64,000 bases of DNA from Telopea speciosissima (lineage: Eukaryota > Streptophyta > Magnoliopsida > Proteales > Proteaceae), in NCBI RefSeq assembly GCF_018873765.1, contig NC_057916.1, forward strand, positions 28,681,501 through 28,745,500. The letters run 5' to 3'. A program made the position numbers and the translations under genes. Below are positions 45,251 to 57,173 of the stretch, in pieces. Under the pieces are notes generated by a model that saw only the letters and a program-made list of their open reading frames with translations, made no database searches and was not told the origin of the DNA. Position 1 is the first letter of the stretch; the number at the start of each line of letters is the position of its first letter.

Positions 45251-47955
45251 TGATAGAGACCTAACAAGCATCTCATTGGTACAATTTTCAGTTTAAAAAA
45301 AAAGAGAAGAAATAGCGAAAATTAAAAAGTATTTTATATTCAATTCTATTTGGTGACATTTTGATAATTTTACTAAAACTTTGAATTAGAGTTTGAACAA
45401 TTTTCTTTAATTACTTTAGACTAAAATTTGACTATTGAGATGTATGTGGGGTCCTTTATCACATGGAGTAACCCATGCACTGTCTGGCAAGTGACAATTA
45501 ATGAAATATTATACTTCATTAGGCATAGTGACACAGAAAGACCCATGTATGACATTGTTAGGTTTCTCAGTTATACGACATCTACTTTATTTCTTTATTT
45601 GGTATTTTTAGTTGTTCATTTCTTCAATCATTTTTTATAAATTTCAATTTTTTTCACTGTAGTTTATGATTTTTTTTTTTTGGTAGTCGATCCATTCATA
45701 GTAGTTTTCATGTAATAATCTAACAAATCCAAATCTTGAATAAGAAAGACATGGTCTAGATTGGTCACATCATTTTTAAAGCAAAGCCTAGTTATTTATT
45801 TATTTATTATATTTTTAAAGAAAAGAATAGGTTTTTTTTAAAATATAAGGTAAAGCCTAGTCATTTATCCTTTTATGTATTTGCAATCTTTTTCTTGTAA
45901 TTTTTAACCATTTATTTGGAGAGCTTGGCTCCCACATGTCCATTTTATAAGCCAACAATTGCCACTCATAGATCAATGGGTCCAAATTTTGTTGACAAAT
46001 AGACCCTAAGACCCCTACTCACCTGTCTAGGTTCAATCTTATCAAAGTTTGCCATGTGACAAAATTTAGCATTGAGAACCCAAAGTCATGGGAGAGTAAA
46101 GAGTAGTCATCGGAGTATTGCAAACAAGCCTGACATAATGGAATGCATGAGATGGTATTAGATATAATGAGATTCTAAAATTTGACACATAGTTAATCTA
46201 GATCATGACCTCTTTATCAAATGCTTACATCATCTTGCCCGTCACATGACATATAAGAAAATATACTATATAGGAACCTTTTTTTCAATCATTTGTTTTT
46301 TAAAATGTAATGCATCTTCTATTAGCAAAATAAGATACAAAGTATGTATCTTAAATATTTTATAATCCTTTGTTTTTGGTAGGATTAAATATTTTATAAT
46401 CCCAAACCATGGTTTTAGGTATTAGGATCAGATCAATTGATACATCCGTATCAGCTTTGGTCGTAATCGATACCCTAGTGGTGATACTAGAATAGGCAAG
46501 AGCAAAATGGTCAGAAAAAAACCCTATATTAGAATTTTGAAGGGTAAAACAGTCTATACTGATCTGATACATATAGGTATCGATATTGACTGGCGATATT
46601 GGTACCGACTAAAACCATAGACTAATTGTTGGGTTTGGTGGCTTTTATCTAATCCGATTGAAGGTTCAGTTTAATGGTTTAGATGGGCTAATGGCGAAGA
46701 TAGAAATTTTGTTAGTGTTGGGCCACATTGGGTCTAAGGTCATGTGTGCAAATGCCATATGAATTGACAAACAGTTTCCTTAGTGGATGTGGACCTAAAT
46801 GATGGGTTTTCTCTACGATGAGAAGAAGAAAGAAAGTGAGTGGACGCTATTGATTCTTCCAGTAGAGTAGAAGAGGTGGAGTCTTCAAAGAGGTGAAGTT
46901 TTTAAGAAGGTAGAGTCTTCAAAGAGGTGAAATTTTCAAGAAGATAGAGTCTCCAACAAGATTGGATCTTCCAAGGGAGTGGAAGTAGTTGGTTGAAGAC
47001 ATTAAACAAGGTGGAGTCTTCTAAAAAACATCTTGGAAGAAATTTGTAATGGATTTTCTCTAAAGAGAAAAAATAAAATCTTACCCAACAAGTAGACGAA
47101 GAGAGAGAGTTAATGGGTTTTCTCTAAAAAGAGAGACAACAACAAAATATAGAATGAATCCTATAAAAGGATAGAGGTGTCTACCAAAAAATATATTGAT
47201 CCGAGTGAGAACCTAAGCTGTGAGGATCCAAGTAGAGGCCAAGAGGTATAATGTGAGTGCAACGTGCGGATGGGAGATGAGAGAAAAATGTACATAAGGA
47301 CTTGGGTTTGAATATCAAATCGAAAGGATTGTACTCTTTTCTCTTTTTAATTCATAGTGGAAGTTGGATCTCACTCCATAGATATAGACCGTAATTCTCT
47401 TGCTTCTTTTATGTATGTATTTGTATTCTCTTGTGTTTTTGTTGGACTTTGCACATATCGTTTTTGTGCGTTGTTTCCCAAACACAAATATGATTTAATT
47501 CAAATTTGATAGGTAATCATGATATAATAAAACCTACTTACTTAAGAAATTTGGACCGTAATTAATCTAGATAGTACGTGTTAGGTCCGACCACCAACCA
47601 TCTTATGGCTATAAAATCTCTCCCTCACCTGCATTGCATATTCATGAACCGTCATCAAGGTGTATTGTCTGGCAGTGAGGCCTATAGCTTCAGCTGTGTA
47701 CCTTGAATCGAAACCATTGAGACGAACGTTAAAGGTCGGGGACCCCACTATTGGAACGGCTTAATCACGGCAGCTCTTGACACAAGTCCACATTAAAAAC
47801 TACAAAAAGTCTTAAAGCAGATTAAAAAAAACAACTCGTATTCAGATTTCAGAGTAAAAACAGAGAAGAAGAATCTTTCTAGAAACTAACTAAGAAAGAA
47901 AAACTGAAAACCACTGCATTCTTCCCACTTGTCTAATCAATTTTCGTCCCAAACA
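45251..47955. other. Intergenic DNA between copies C and D
   Basis: One right-arm unit of the foldback repeat lies at about 45428-45545. A possible MITE at about 46403-46620 has AACCATGGTTTTAGG and CTAAAACCATAG at its ends. GTGGAGTCTTC/GTAGAGTCTTC repeats cover about 46870-47010. No gene is seen. Confidence 0.45.
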
Positions 47956-47958
47956 GCC

Positions 47959-47983
47959 CTCCCACGTCAGCAATCTTTGACCT
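47959..47983 (+). promoter_or_regulatory. Conserved promoter block of WAKL copy D
   Basis: CCCACGTCAGCAATCTTTGACC holds an ACGTCA core and a TTGACC W-box, in the same order and spacing as before copy C. It lies about 120 bp upstream of the start codon. Confidence 0.5.
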
Positions 47984-48099
47984 AATTCTTCAAATCAATT
48001 CTATTCCAAAAAATATAAATTTATCAACCAGTACTCTCTGTGATCGGTGTTTCAATTCAAAGGGCCATCACCACCTCTTTTCTCTGCCGGAGACGAACA

Positions 48100-50192
48100 A
48101 TGTCTTCAATTCTGCAACTACTCACGGTGGCCCTACTACTTTACGCCGGGTGTTCCGATGCCGCATCACACTGCGGTGACTGTGGCAACACATCAGTTCC
48201 TTACCCACTAAGCACCGGAACCAATTGCGGTGACCAATCTTACAAGATCCGATGCACCGCCGGCTCACTCTGGTTTGATACCCTTAACTCCACCTATCCC
48301 ATCGAATCCATTAATCCGTCTACCCAACGGTTCGTGATACGCCCAGCCAGCTTCGCCGGAAATACCTGTATCACCACGGATTTCAACAGCCATGGGATTC
48401 AGCTCAACAGTAGCCTCCCCTTCAACGTTACCAGCAGCAACACCATATTCTACCTCAACTGCTCCAATGCTTTGCTGGGATCACCTCTTAATTGCTCGTC
48501 GACTAGCCTCTGTCACACCTACATAAACGCGACATCGGAAGCGGCGGCGTGTGAACAAGCTCGCCTCTGCTGCTCATTCAGGGCGGGTGGTTCCACCACT
48601 TCCTATTCCATTAGGGTTCGGAACGAGGGGTGCATGGCGTATCGGAGTTTTGTGAATTTAGACTATTCGTTGCCGGTGAGTATGTGGCCGGCGCCGGGGG
48701 TGGAGATACAGTGGGTGTCGCCGTCGGAGCCCGTCTGTCAGTCTCAAGCAGATTGCGACGAAGGTTCCAATTCCACATGCCAACCCGACCCATCGAGTGC
48801 CGGACTGAAGAGATGTTTCTGCGTCACCGGGCTGTCGTGGGACCCCATCAGTGGATCTTGCGTTAACAGTAAGTGTATTATGGTGTCTGTCGCTTTGAAG
48901 TTTCAATTCTTCCTCCACTGACCACACTATCTGTGACTGAAATTGAAAATCCCCATTTCCCTCTTTCCCAGATGCGACATGTCAGACTTCAGGAGGTTGC
49001 AATGGTTCCACAAACCATACCCCACTAATTGCAGGTGTGTGAGATGGAGATGTTTTTTAGTGTTGTGTGTTCCCTTTTAAGTAATTGAAATAACGCAGTT
49101 TGGTTTGGTTGATTTCTGAGGATTACAGGTCTAACGACGGGATTAGGAGCAACGTTTCTTGCGGTGGCGGTGGGTACTCTGGTCTACCAGCGACGCAGGC
49201 GCATCAAAGAGGCTCAGGAGCGGCTGGCCAGAGAGCGTGAAGAGATCCTAAACGCTAACAACGGCGGCAAGTCGGCCAAGATCTTCACGGGCAAAGAGAT
49301 GAAGAGGGCAACCAATAACTTTTCCGACGAACGACTGCTGGGCTCCGGTGGCTACGGCGAAGTCTACAAGGGTATCCTAAAAGACGACACCATCATCGCC
49401 GTCAAGTGCGCCAAGCTCGGGAACACCAAAGGCGTCGATCAGGTCCTCAATGAGGTGAGAATCCTGTGCCAGGTGAATCATCGCAGCCTCGTACGCCTCC
49501 TTGGCTGCTGCGTTGAGCTTGAGCAACCTCTCATGGTGTACGAATACATCTCGAACGGCACCCTGTACGATCACCTACACGGGCTTCACCCCGGCATCCG
49601 GTCTGAGCTAACATGGCTGCGCCGTCTAAGCATTGCCCTTCAGACGGCAGAGGGGCTTGCTTACCTCCACTCCTCCGCTGTTCCTCCTATATACCACCGT
49701 GATGTGAAGTCCAGCAACATACTGCTAGACGAGAAGATGAACGCCAAAGTCTCAGATTTTGGGCTTTCCCGGCTTGCAGAGACTGATCTTAGCCATGTAT
49801 CCACCTGTGCTCAGGGTACCTTGGGCTATCTTGACCCGGAATACTACAGGAACTACCAGCTGACAGACAAGAGCGACGTCTACAGCTTCGGAGTTGTCTT
49901 GTTGGAGTTGCTGACGTCGCAGAAAGCCATAGACTTCAACAGGGGACCAGACGATGTGAACTTGGCAGTCTATGTCCAGCGGAAAGTGGAAGAAGAGAAG
50001 TTAATGGAAACCATCGATCCAATGCTCATGGAGGAAGCCAGCGACAGGGATCTGGAGACTATTAAGGCAATGGGATTTCTGGCGTTGGGTTGCTTGGAGG
50101 AGCGGAGACAGAACCGGCCTTCCATGAAAGAAGTTGTGGAAGAGATAGATTACATTATGAGTATCGCAGCAGCGAAAGCTGCGGAGGTTTAG
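48100..50192 (+). CDS. WAKL20: WAK-like receptor kinase, copy D (intact, 631 aa)
   Basis: Exons are 48100-48868, 48972-49034 and 49129-50192, with GT-AG borders; exon 2 is 63 nt as in all four copies. The signal peptide is about residues 1-23 (MSSILQLLTVALLLYAGCSDA). The GUB_WAK ectodomain has CGNTSVPYPLSTGTNCGDQ; the WAK-associated part ends GLSWDPISGSCVN; the membrane span is GATFLAVAVGTLVY. Kinase: GSGGYGEVYKG, Lys370, HRD 467-469, DFGLSRL from 487, GTLGYLDPEYY, then DVYSFGVVLLELLTS. The catalytic set is complete (RD kinase). It has the NNGGKSAKIFTG juxtamembrane linker that copy A lacks. A likely pectin- or wall-sensing receptor at the plasma membrane; the ligand is unknown. The start at 48100 is chosen because the signal peptide begins there. 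Confidence 0.95.
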
Positions 50193-50769
50193 GTAATTGC
50201 AAGGCCTACTCGGTGACAGTTTCTGTAGTAACAACATGTATTTGATATTGGGTGGAAGAGCTGTGTTCATCAGTTGATTTCAGCTCCGAAATCTAGACTA
50301 GTTACAAATGAAATGGATGAGAGTGCAGAGCTCCTCTCATCCATGGTTTGCCTCCTTACTGTAAGCTTGAGACCTAAGAACATATACAGTTCTCTCTTAT
50401 TAGACATTTAAGCTTTTTCTTGGTTGTACTAAATGATTTCTTTTTGAAGTTTAATCTCTTCCGAGTTTGGACTGCTATTGTACCCTTCGGCTCTCTCTCT
50501 CTCTCCTCCCCCCTCCCCCCTCCCCCCTCCCTTTTTTTTGGTTTTTTGATAAATCTTTTTAACAACAGATCTAGGTAGATCATGAGTTACCATTGAACTG
50601 CTTGAGTTATATAGTCAGGGTGGCTTAACAAATTAACACTTCCTAAGAGCAAGAAAATAGCAAAAAGCATCTATCTTGCTACTTACAGCCTCCTCTGATG
50701 ATTACAAACATTAACAGAGAATAACAAATATTGCGGATTAGTTTCAATTAAATACCCTTCAAATTACAC
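50193..50769. other. 3' flank of copy D
   Basis: It contains a CT/C-rich run (50490-50530). The segment 50643-50770 is the counterpart of the sequence joined directly to the broken exon 3 of copy B. No gene is seen. Confidence 0.5.
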
Positions 50770-51230
50770 CTATCTTTCAATTTTAATTTGATCTGGTCTT
50801 CCCACTCGACTCTTGAGTAGGAGATTGTGATACCATACCCGTTTAGCTTGTTGATTGCTTCCCAGCGTCGTCCTTGTTTACAAAGTTGACAAAACCAAAT
50901 CCTCGACTCACACCTGTCTTCTGGTCGGCAAAGAACACATGCGAAAAAACTCGAGCAAATCCAGCTCAGGAGTGTTCTTGAAAGGTTCACTAGTCTCTCC
51001 ACACCACCTCTCATGCCTTAACTTTCTTGCTGGTACCAGAAACAGAAGCAGTCAAACCCTTCACCTGGTGAAGAAAGACACTCAAATGGGCATCCGGCTT
51101 CTTGATGTCCAGCGGTCACCCTTCTTACCACACGTTTGGCATACCATAAGAACTACATCTCCTTTCCCTAGCTGTGCAGGGGTCTCCAGAAACCTTGGTT
51201 TCTTCAGCTTTGCTAACTACTTAATTTAGT
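50770..51230 (-). pseudogene. eIF3G pseudogene, zinc-knuckle and RRM part
   Basis: On the minus strand, in changing frames, it reads KAEETKVSGDP, then QLGKGDVVLMVCQTCGKKGD (the eIF3G zinc knuckle), RWTSR, KTGVSRGFGFVNFVNKDD (RNP1 of the RRM) and INKLNGYG. These are parts of subunit g of initiation factor 3, which binds mRNA and aids scanning. Frameshifts near the knuckle, a stop soon after WTSR and missing RRM segments make it non-functional. An acceptor-like TTAG precedes the segment, consistent with a former exon following the one at 54913-55236. Confidence 0.9.
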
Positions 51231-54200
51231 GAAAAGAATTTAGCAAGATCACGGTTGGAATTGAAAGAAATTATGGAAATGATAGCAGCAACAAAGTGAG
51301 ATTGAATATTTAAATAGAAACCACAGCCAAGGAACAAAGAGTTGCTTGCTAGTAGTGTACACAATGAGCTTTCATTTACAATCGAGAACCACCAAATTTG
51401 ACTGTTATCGCTCACTCAAAGACATCAAAATACAATTCTTTTCAACTATATGTTTCCCAACTGAAGAGAGGAAATAGACAAAACTGATACATAGTTCCTT
51501 TTATTTATCCCCTCAAAAAAGAAAATTATGTCTTTTTTTAGACAGATACAGTACTGATTTGAAGGCAAATATTTCAACTCAATCAATCAATTTAGAACTC
51601 AAATTGGCAGCAAATCTCCATTTAAAATTCAGCAACAATCTGCCCAATGACATACCCCACCTTCGGAATACCTTCAGCAACGACTATGTCAAAAGGGAAA
51701 CGAAGCACCAACTCCAAGATTCCTATATTGCCACACTTGTGTGTGATGAAAGAAACAACAGCCCCTAATCACAATATTCAGTTTCCCCATCACTCTAAAA
51801 CAGCCTTTCTTGGTTAAAGAGTTGGGTAGGGGAAGACCTTCGATCATCCAGTCAATTACTAGTCATTTTTCCCTAACCAGGTGTCCAATTTTTATAACAT
51901 TGAATAAGTATTTTTTTGCTACTCAAATTCATTAAACATATCTACAGATGTAAGAACATAGATGTCAACAAAAAAGGCATAAAACTGCATAAATGCCAAC
52001 TTCATATAATAAAGCACTTTAGAATCATTTTCTTCAATTTCCTTCCTCTCATTCCACAAGTATGCATCAAAGAATAGATAAATGATACGCTAAAGCTATG
52101 CAGTAACTACATATAAATTAGGGAAAAGGTTCTTACCTCAAGTTCAAAACATAAGAAACACAGTCGTTCTTATAACAGGAGAATTAAATCAAGTTACAAC
52201 CTTTCTAAATTACAAAAATGTGCAAAGCAGTTATCTCCTTGTCAACTCTCACAACAATATTGGTCAAAACACTGCACAACTTGTACCTAAATTGCAAAAT
52301 GTATGAAGATGATAAGTCTGTTCACTAATCATTGACTAGTTGACGTTTAATCCGCATTGACTCCCACTTGTCATACTGAGACATTACTTCTTGGGTGGGT
52401 TGTGCAATATTAGGGGCCAACTGCAGGTTGGTTTTCAATCCTCAAGTTGCCCTGGCTGCAAGAGTACAGGTATTGTTCCCCTGATCTCAGCTGCACACAA
52501 AATGAGAAGATCAAGGAGAAAGAGATAAACAACCTGCTGTCCTGCTCTTGAGAAAAAGCAGTATCCTACCCTCAGGTCATAGAAGAGATTTCAACACCCC
52601 CATCACTCATGGACCAAAAATTCCTCCATCTTTGATCTTCTGTGAAGGGCACTATATGAAACTTCATTTTTTTTTAAGAAAAAGGAAGTTTTCCACTCAT
52701 GACAAAAGTGAGTTACCCTATCCCTAATGGAGCAGGTATGGTAACATGTAACCAATTACATGCCAAGACACTGTTCAGGTCATCTGGAAGATACAATGCC
52801 AGGCCCGAACTATTTTCTCAGTGTTCCATTTTTTTTACAACCATTACTACTTATTTATAGCCTACAACTCCTCTCTTCTACTCTCACTTTCCCCATGGAG
52901 TTACTTCACATCATCTCCTGTGCACCAAATCTGAACTGTCCATTGCCCTGCCCTACCTCAATCTGTATTTCCCACTGCAGTTCTTGAAGCTGCATATCTT
53001 GCTAATGTTTTATCTACTTAACCATCTGTTCCAATGGGGTTGAGGTGGAATTTTAGTAAGTTATTGGATTCTGGTGGATTTGCAAACAATTGTGATTGGA
53101 TCAGTTTATCACTAGATATTCACTTTGAATTTGAGATTTATTTAAGGATCTGCTCTGACAAACATAACCTGTCCTTCTATTCCAGGCAGCAAAACAGTCT
53201 ACCAACAAGTCTTAGTTGACCCACTTAGACCTGTTTTCTAATCAAGTTTGCTAACTGAAACTAATATCTGGTGGAGTTACAACTTGATATACCCTAACTC
53301 ACCTTTACCTCTCTACTGCTGGTTCTTGCTACATCGCTATTCTCTTATCTACTTAACTCATATATACTTGTTTATCCATTCGAGAGAGTTGGATCTATTT
53401 CCATATGCTAAAGCTTCACGTGATTCTATCAGACGTTGAAGCCTTCTAGATTAGTTTGATTGAATTCAGTAAGGCTTGGATTTCTGACATTGAGTTTTAG
53501 AAGCCATGTTTGTGGTGGGTGTTAGAGTCCAGATAAAGTTTCCGTTAGGAACTCATCATGCCATCATGAGCCTCATCTTCCTCTTCCACAAATTCCCCAA
53601 CTATCTAAACCCGTTATATACTTTCGAATCTTCCTTGAGTATTAGCTGTTCTATGTAAATAAATACTATATTTTACTCTGTAAGCAAATTTAGTCCAAAC
53701 TTTTGACACCAAGTATTCTCCTCTACCCAATATAGGGAAAAAAGAAAGGGACTTTCACTCTAAAATCATGCGGATTAGTTATCCACTTTAACTGGACTTG
53801 ACCTAAAAACCAATTAGGATACTTCAATTGACTCAACACCTATTACACTTGACTTGAGTAGCTCCAACTTTTGGTAGAAAACAAAGAAATAAATATTACA
53901 TTAGCCCAAATCACGTGGCTGACTTAATCCACCAATTAGGGTTTCACAACACAGCCAATTATAACATCAATCTCTCATATATATTCAAAAGCCCAATTAA
54001 CCTTATTCAAGCGACCAACCACATTTAATCCCCCCTCCCTTCAAGTTGTAGTCTGGCCCAAGCGCTGGTGTGGTGCAGAATGCTGCAGCAAGGAACAATG
54101 TAGGCCCCTGACCTTACCTAATAGCTTAAAAACTCTCCAAGGTATGTTGATTTGCATCAGTGGTGTAAGCATTTCTATGTCCTATAAGAAGCAATAGAGC

Positions 54201-54912
54201 TGTGTTCCTGAAGTTATGAAGATTAGGTCCAGTGGTTGCCAGGCAAGCACACGTACTGTTTAGCTCTATTATCTATTTTGGCTGGAGGGACCTTAATCAG
54301 TTCTTAGAAATTTAGCAACTTATGCCATGTGTAGAAATACAATATCCTTAATGAAGTCACAAAACCTGATTACTAGTATGATCACACGAATACAGAACAT
54401 ATAATGACAGGGCAACATACCATACATTATCAGTCAGCATGATACAGGTAAGTACACGGTTTCAAATCTGCAAAACAAACATATTTTATCATAACTTCAG
54501 GAACGCTTCAATGAAACAAGTAATTATTCTCCAATATAGGAAAACCTAAGTAATAAGTAATCAAATTCCAGTGTATGAAACCCTCAAGAGAAGAAACAAT
54601 GAAATTGCAGATACAGTGAAAACCAAAAAAAAAAAAAAAAAAAGTCTTCCCTCTAAAACAATTTCTTGAAATCCCAAATCCAATGTTGTGGGAACTTATC
54701 AGGCTGCAAAACATCAGAAATCATTATAGTCCGAGCAATGTAGACTTCCAGGCATCCATGCACACGAAAAGAAAAAAAGTTATTCAAATGGGGATTCCCA
54801 AGAACACGTATTTCATGGTCTGCGACCCATATAGAATATAGAGTAAAGAATAAATTTTCTGGGAAACACAGAAAGAAGAAGAGAGAGAAAGGGGTAAGAA
54901 ACGCTAACGAAC
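51231..54912. other. Former eIF3G intron: AT-rich DNA and duplicated segment
   Basis: The region separates the two eIF3G relic exons. 52750-53520 repeats 35850-36740. An exon-like minus-strand piece (52435-52490) has a good acceptor and ends with a stop. Poly-A is at 54627-54643. No complete gene is visible. Confidence 0.5.
52435..52490 (-). other. Exon-like segment, unrecognised
   Basis: After the acceptor TTTGTGTGCAG (52491-52501, minus strand) the frame reads EIRGTIPVLLQPGQLED and then TGA. I cannot assign it to a family. It may be the last exon of a gene, or chance. Confidence 0.2.
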
Positions 54913-55236
54913 CAGGAGCGCTGAGCTTTTCAGAGAGAATCTCTTCCGTAAAAACCATGGTGAGCTCTTCATGAACGGCGTCACCGTACTTAGTGTCGCT
55001 TGAGGACCCGCTTTCTGACTCGAGCCTTTGCAAGTTTCCGAGTCCGAGTTTTGGTGGTGATCTTCATTGAACTTGCACTGAATTACCTTCGTGGCGCCGT
55101 TCTCGTCTGGTCAATCACTACGCGAATTGGGAGTAGGAAATCGAGTTCCTCTCCGTCGTTTTCCTCAAGCTGTCCCCATCGAAATTTGGTGGGTTTAAGT
55201 TTAACTACAACCCGAAATAACTCAATCGATCGCCAT
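54913..55236 (-). pseudogene. eIF3G pseudogene, N-terminal exon
   Basis: The minus-strand ATG at 55236-55234 reads MAID and then shifts frame. Next come RWGQLEENDGEELDFLLP, KITTKTRTRKLAKARVRKR and YGDAVHEELTMVFTEEIL, in different frames. These are hallmark N-terminal stretches of plant eIF3G (RWGEL, LDFLLP, TRVRKLAKARL, LTMVSTEEIL), so identity is firm although the exon carries stops and frameshifts. It ends near a GT at 54911-54912. Together with 50770-51230 it forms one broken, intron-containing gene, so it is a decayed genomic duplicate and not a processed copy. Confidence 0.92.
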
Positions 55237-55256
55237 TACTCCTTCAGAGTTCAGAA

Positions 55257-55677
55257 TAGGAGTTGTAGTGACGGGTGTCAATCTGGCGGTTCGGTTCGGT
55301 TTTTTTGGTTGTGGTGTGAGTTCAAGGGGAACCGAAGCCCAACCAATAAGGATTTTTCGGTTTCGATTCGGTTTGTGAAATTGGTTTAAGTTTGGTTCGG
55401 TTCAGTTTGAAACATGAATATAGACTGTTTTGGGTAGGGATTAGGTAGAGTTTTTTGGCTTTGGGAGTTGGTTTTACTGCTTCGGGTTCTGTCCTATCAG
55501 GCAGGTCAATCAGTGGCCTATCGGCCCATCGGTTTAGCCTGAACCAAACCAAATCGAATTGTGCTCTAACCCAAAAACCGAAGCAAAACCGATAAAGCAT
55601 TGGTTCGGTTTGGATCGGGCTCAATCGGATTGAACCGGGCCGATTTTACTGGTTCTGTTTAGGTTTTGACACCCTTA
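55257..55677. mobile_element. hAT-like element beside the eIF3G relic
   Basis: The right end, inverted, is TAAGGGTGTCAAAACC. GTGACGGGTGTCAATC lies near the left end, which may have gained a few bases. Flanks GTTCAGAA (55249-55256) and GTTCAGAC (55678-55685) match at 7 of 8. GGTTCGGTTCGG subterminal repeats occur in both orientations. Confidence 0.65.
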
Positions 55678-55838
55678 GTTCAGACTTTTAGTTCCTTACT
55701 CAATGGGATGAGGCATCCGCCCAATGAGTCATCTAACAATGGGCTGGATTTGTGTTGGGCCCACATGACCTTGCCTATTCAGTCCATCCGTTGGATGATC
55801 AATGTGCACTTATTGGAAAGGAACCGGATCCTTTCCAA

Positions 55839-56341
55839 TAAGGGTGTCAATTTAGAATTGACATTGAAAACGAAACCAGCTGTTTAAATTCGAACCAAAT
55901 AAATCGGTTCATTATGGTTTCAAAAGCTGGAATCTTTTATCGATTCAGTGTGGTTTCAGTTTCATACCTAAAGCCATTAAACCAAACCGAATTACCTGTT
56001 TTCAAACTGGATAAGGAATTGAATAAAATTATATTCTTTTTTAATTTTTCAATCAAAGGTGGATGATAAATTCTATTCTTTTTTAATGTTTGGAAAAAGT
56101 TTGGTGGACTATAATCCTAACAAATAAGGGTTTTTTATTGGAGAAAATGTAAAAAATAGCTAGGCCCAACACTTAAATATAGGATCTAAACTGAATATGA
56201 AGCCAAATTAAAACCCACTAAGAACCCGAATACAAAATTGAATAAAAATCATAACCGAACCAAATAGAATCGATTTTGGTTTCTAGATTTTGTATCTTGA
56301 ACCGAACTGAATAACCGAAACCAAACCTATTGACACCCTTA
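55839..56341. mobile_element. hAT-like element (503 bp) without clear target duplication
   Basis: TAAGGGTGTCAATTTAG on the left pairs with CCTATTGACACCCTTA on the right. Subterminal AACCGAA motifs occur in both orientations. The 8-bp flanks do not match, perhaps after rearrangement. Confidence 0.65.
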
Positions 56342-56400
56342 GTGGAGGGTGCATGCCATGCATGTTAAAAAGGTTCAATCAACTAACCAATGCCTTCAAC

Positions 56401-57165
56401 TAGGGGTGTCAACCGGTCGGGCTCGGTCGGGCCTAGTCGGGCCTCACGATGCTAAAAGCCTGCACCATGACCGCCAATTTAAATTTTTGGGCTTGCCTGG
56501 TCAGGCTCGTTCGGGCTAGGTTGAGCTTCGGGCTATAATCGGGCCATAACCAGGCTGTGGGCATGTTTAACTCTAAACGGGCCTTTATTGGGTTCTAACC
56601 GGTGCAGCCAGAAAGGGCTGAAGAACAAATCCAAAAATGAGAAGCACCATTCAAGCTGTCCATTTCGACCCATTTCATCCTGATCAAGTCAATTTTGAAT
56701 ATAATGGACTTATTAAAATAAGATACAACGTGTGGACTATGAAGTAGAAAACAAAATATAACAAGATCATTTTATACTCAAGCAATTTTCATTTGTGGAT
56801 TGTGGGCTTAGTACTCAAGCAATTTTCATGTGTGGACTGTGAACTATGGGCTTATTACTCAAGCAATTTTTCATTTTACAGAATATGATGAGAATAAAAC
56901 AACATATAACAAGATCAGACACAACAACATAGGGGAGACTGGGAGAAGGAAGGGGAGGGGAATTTTAAAGTTAAAGGGTCGGGTAGGTCAGGCTGTAATC
57001 GGGCGGGCTATGTCGGGTTTGCAATCGGTTGGTCCGGTAGGATGCCCGACGGGCTAAGACCCCACACCGGGACCGCCCGCTTACTAAACGTGTTGGGCTA
57101 GGCTGGGCTTTAGCTGAGCGGGCTCGATCGGTTCTACATGGCCAAGCCTAGAATTGACACCCCTA
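56401..57165. mobile_element. hAT-like element (765 bp) with perfect 8-bp target duplication
   Basis: The termini are TAGGGGTGTCAACCGG and, inverted, TAGGGGTGTCAATTCTAGG. CCTTCAAC is duplicated at 56393-56400 and 57166-57173. GGTCGGGC/GTCGGGCC arrays lie near both ends. No transposase is seen. Confidence 0.93.
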
Positions 57166-57173
57166 CCTTCAAC

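Noticed and set aside
54653-55033. Minus-strand ORF read as a new 126-residue protein
   Set aside because: Its first part is a frame of the eIF3G relic exon and the rest is intron sequence.
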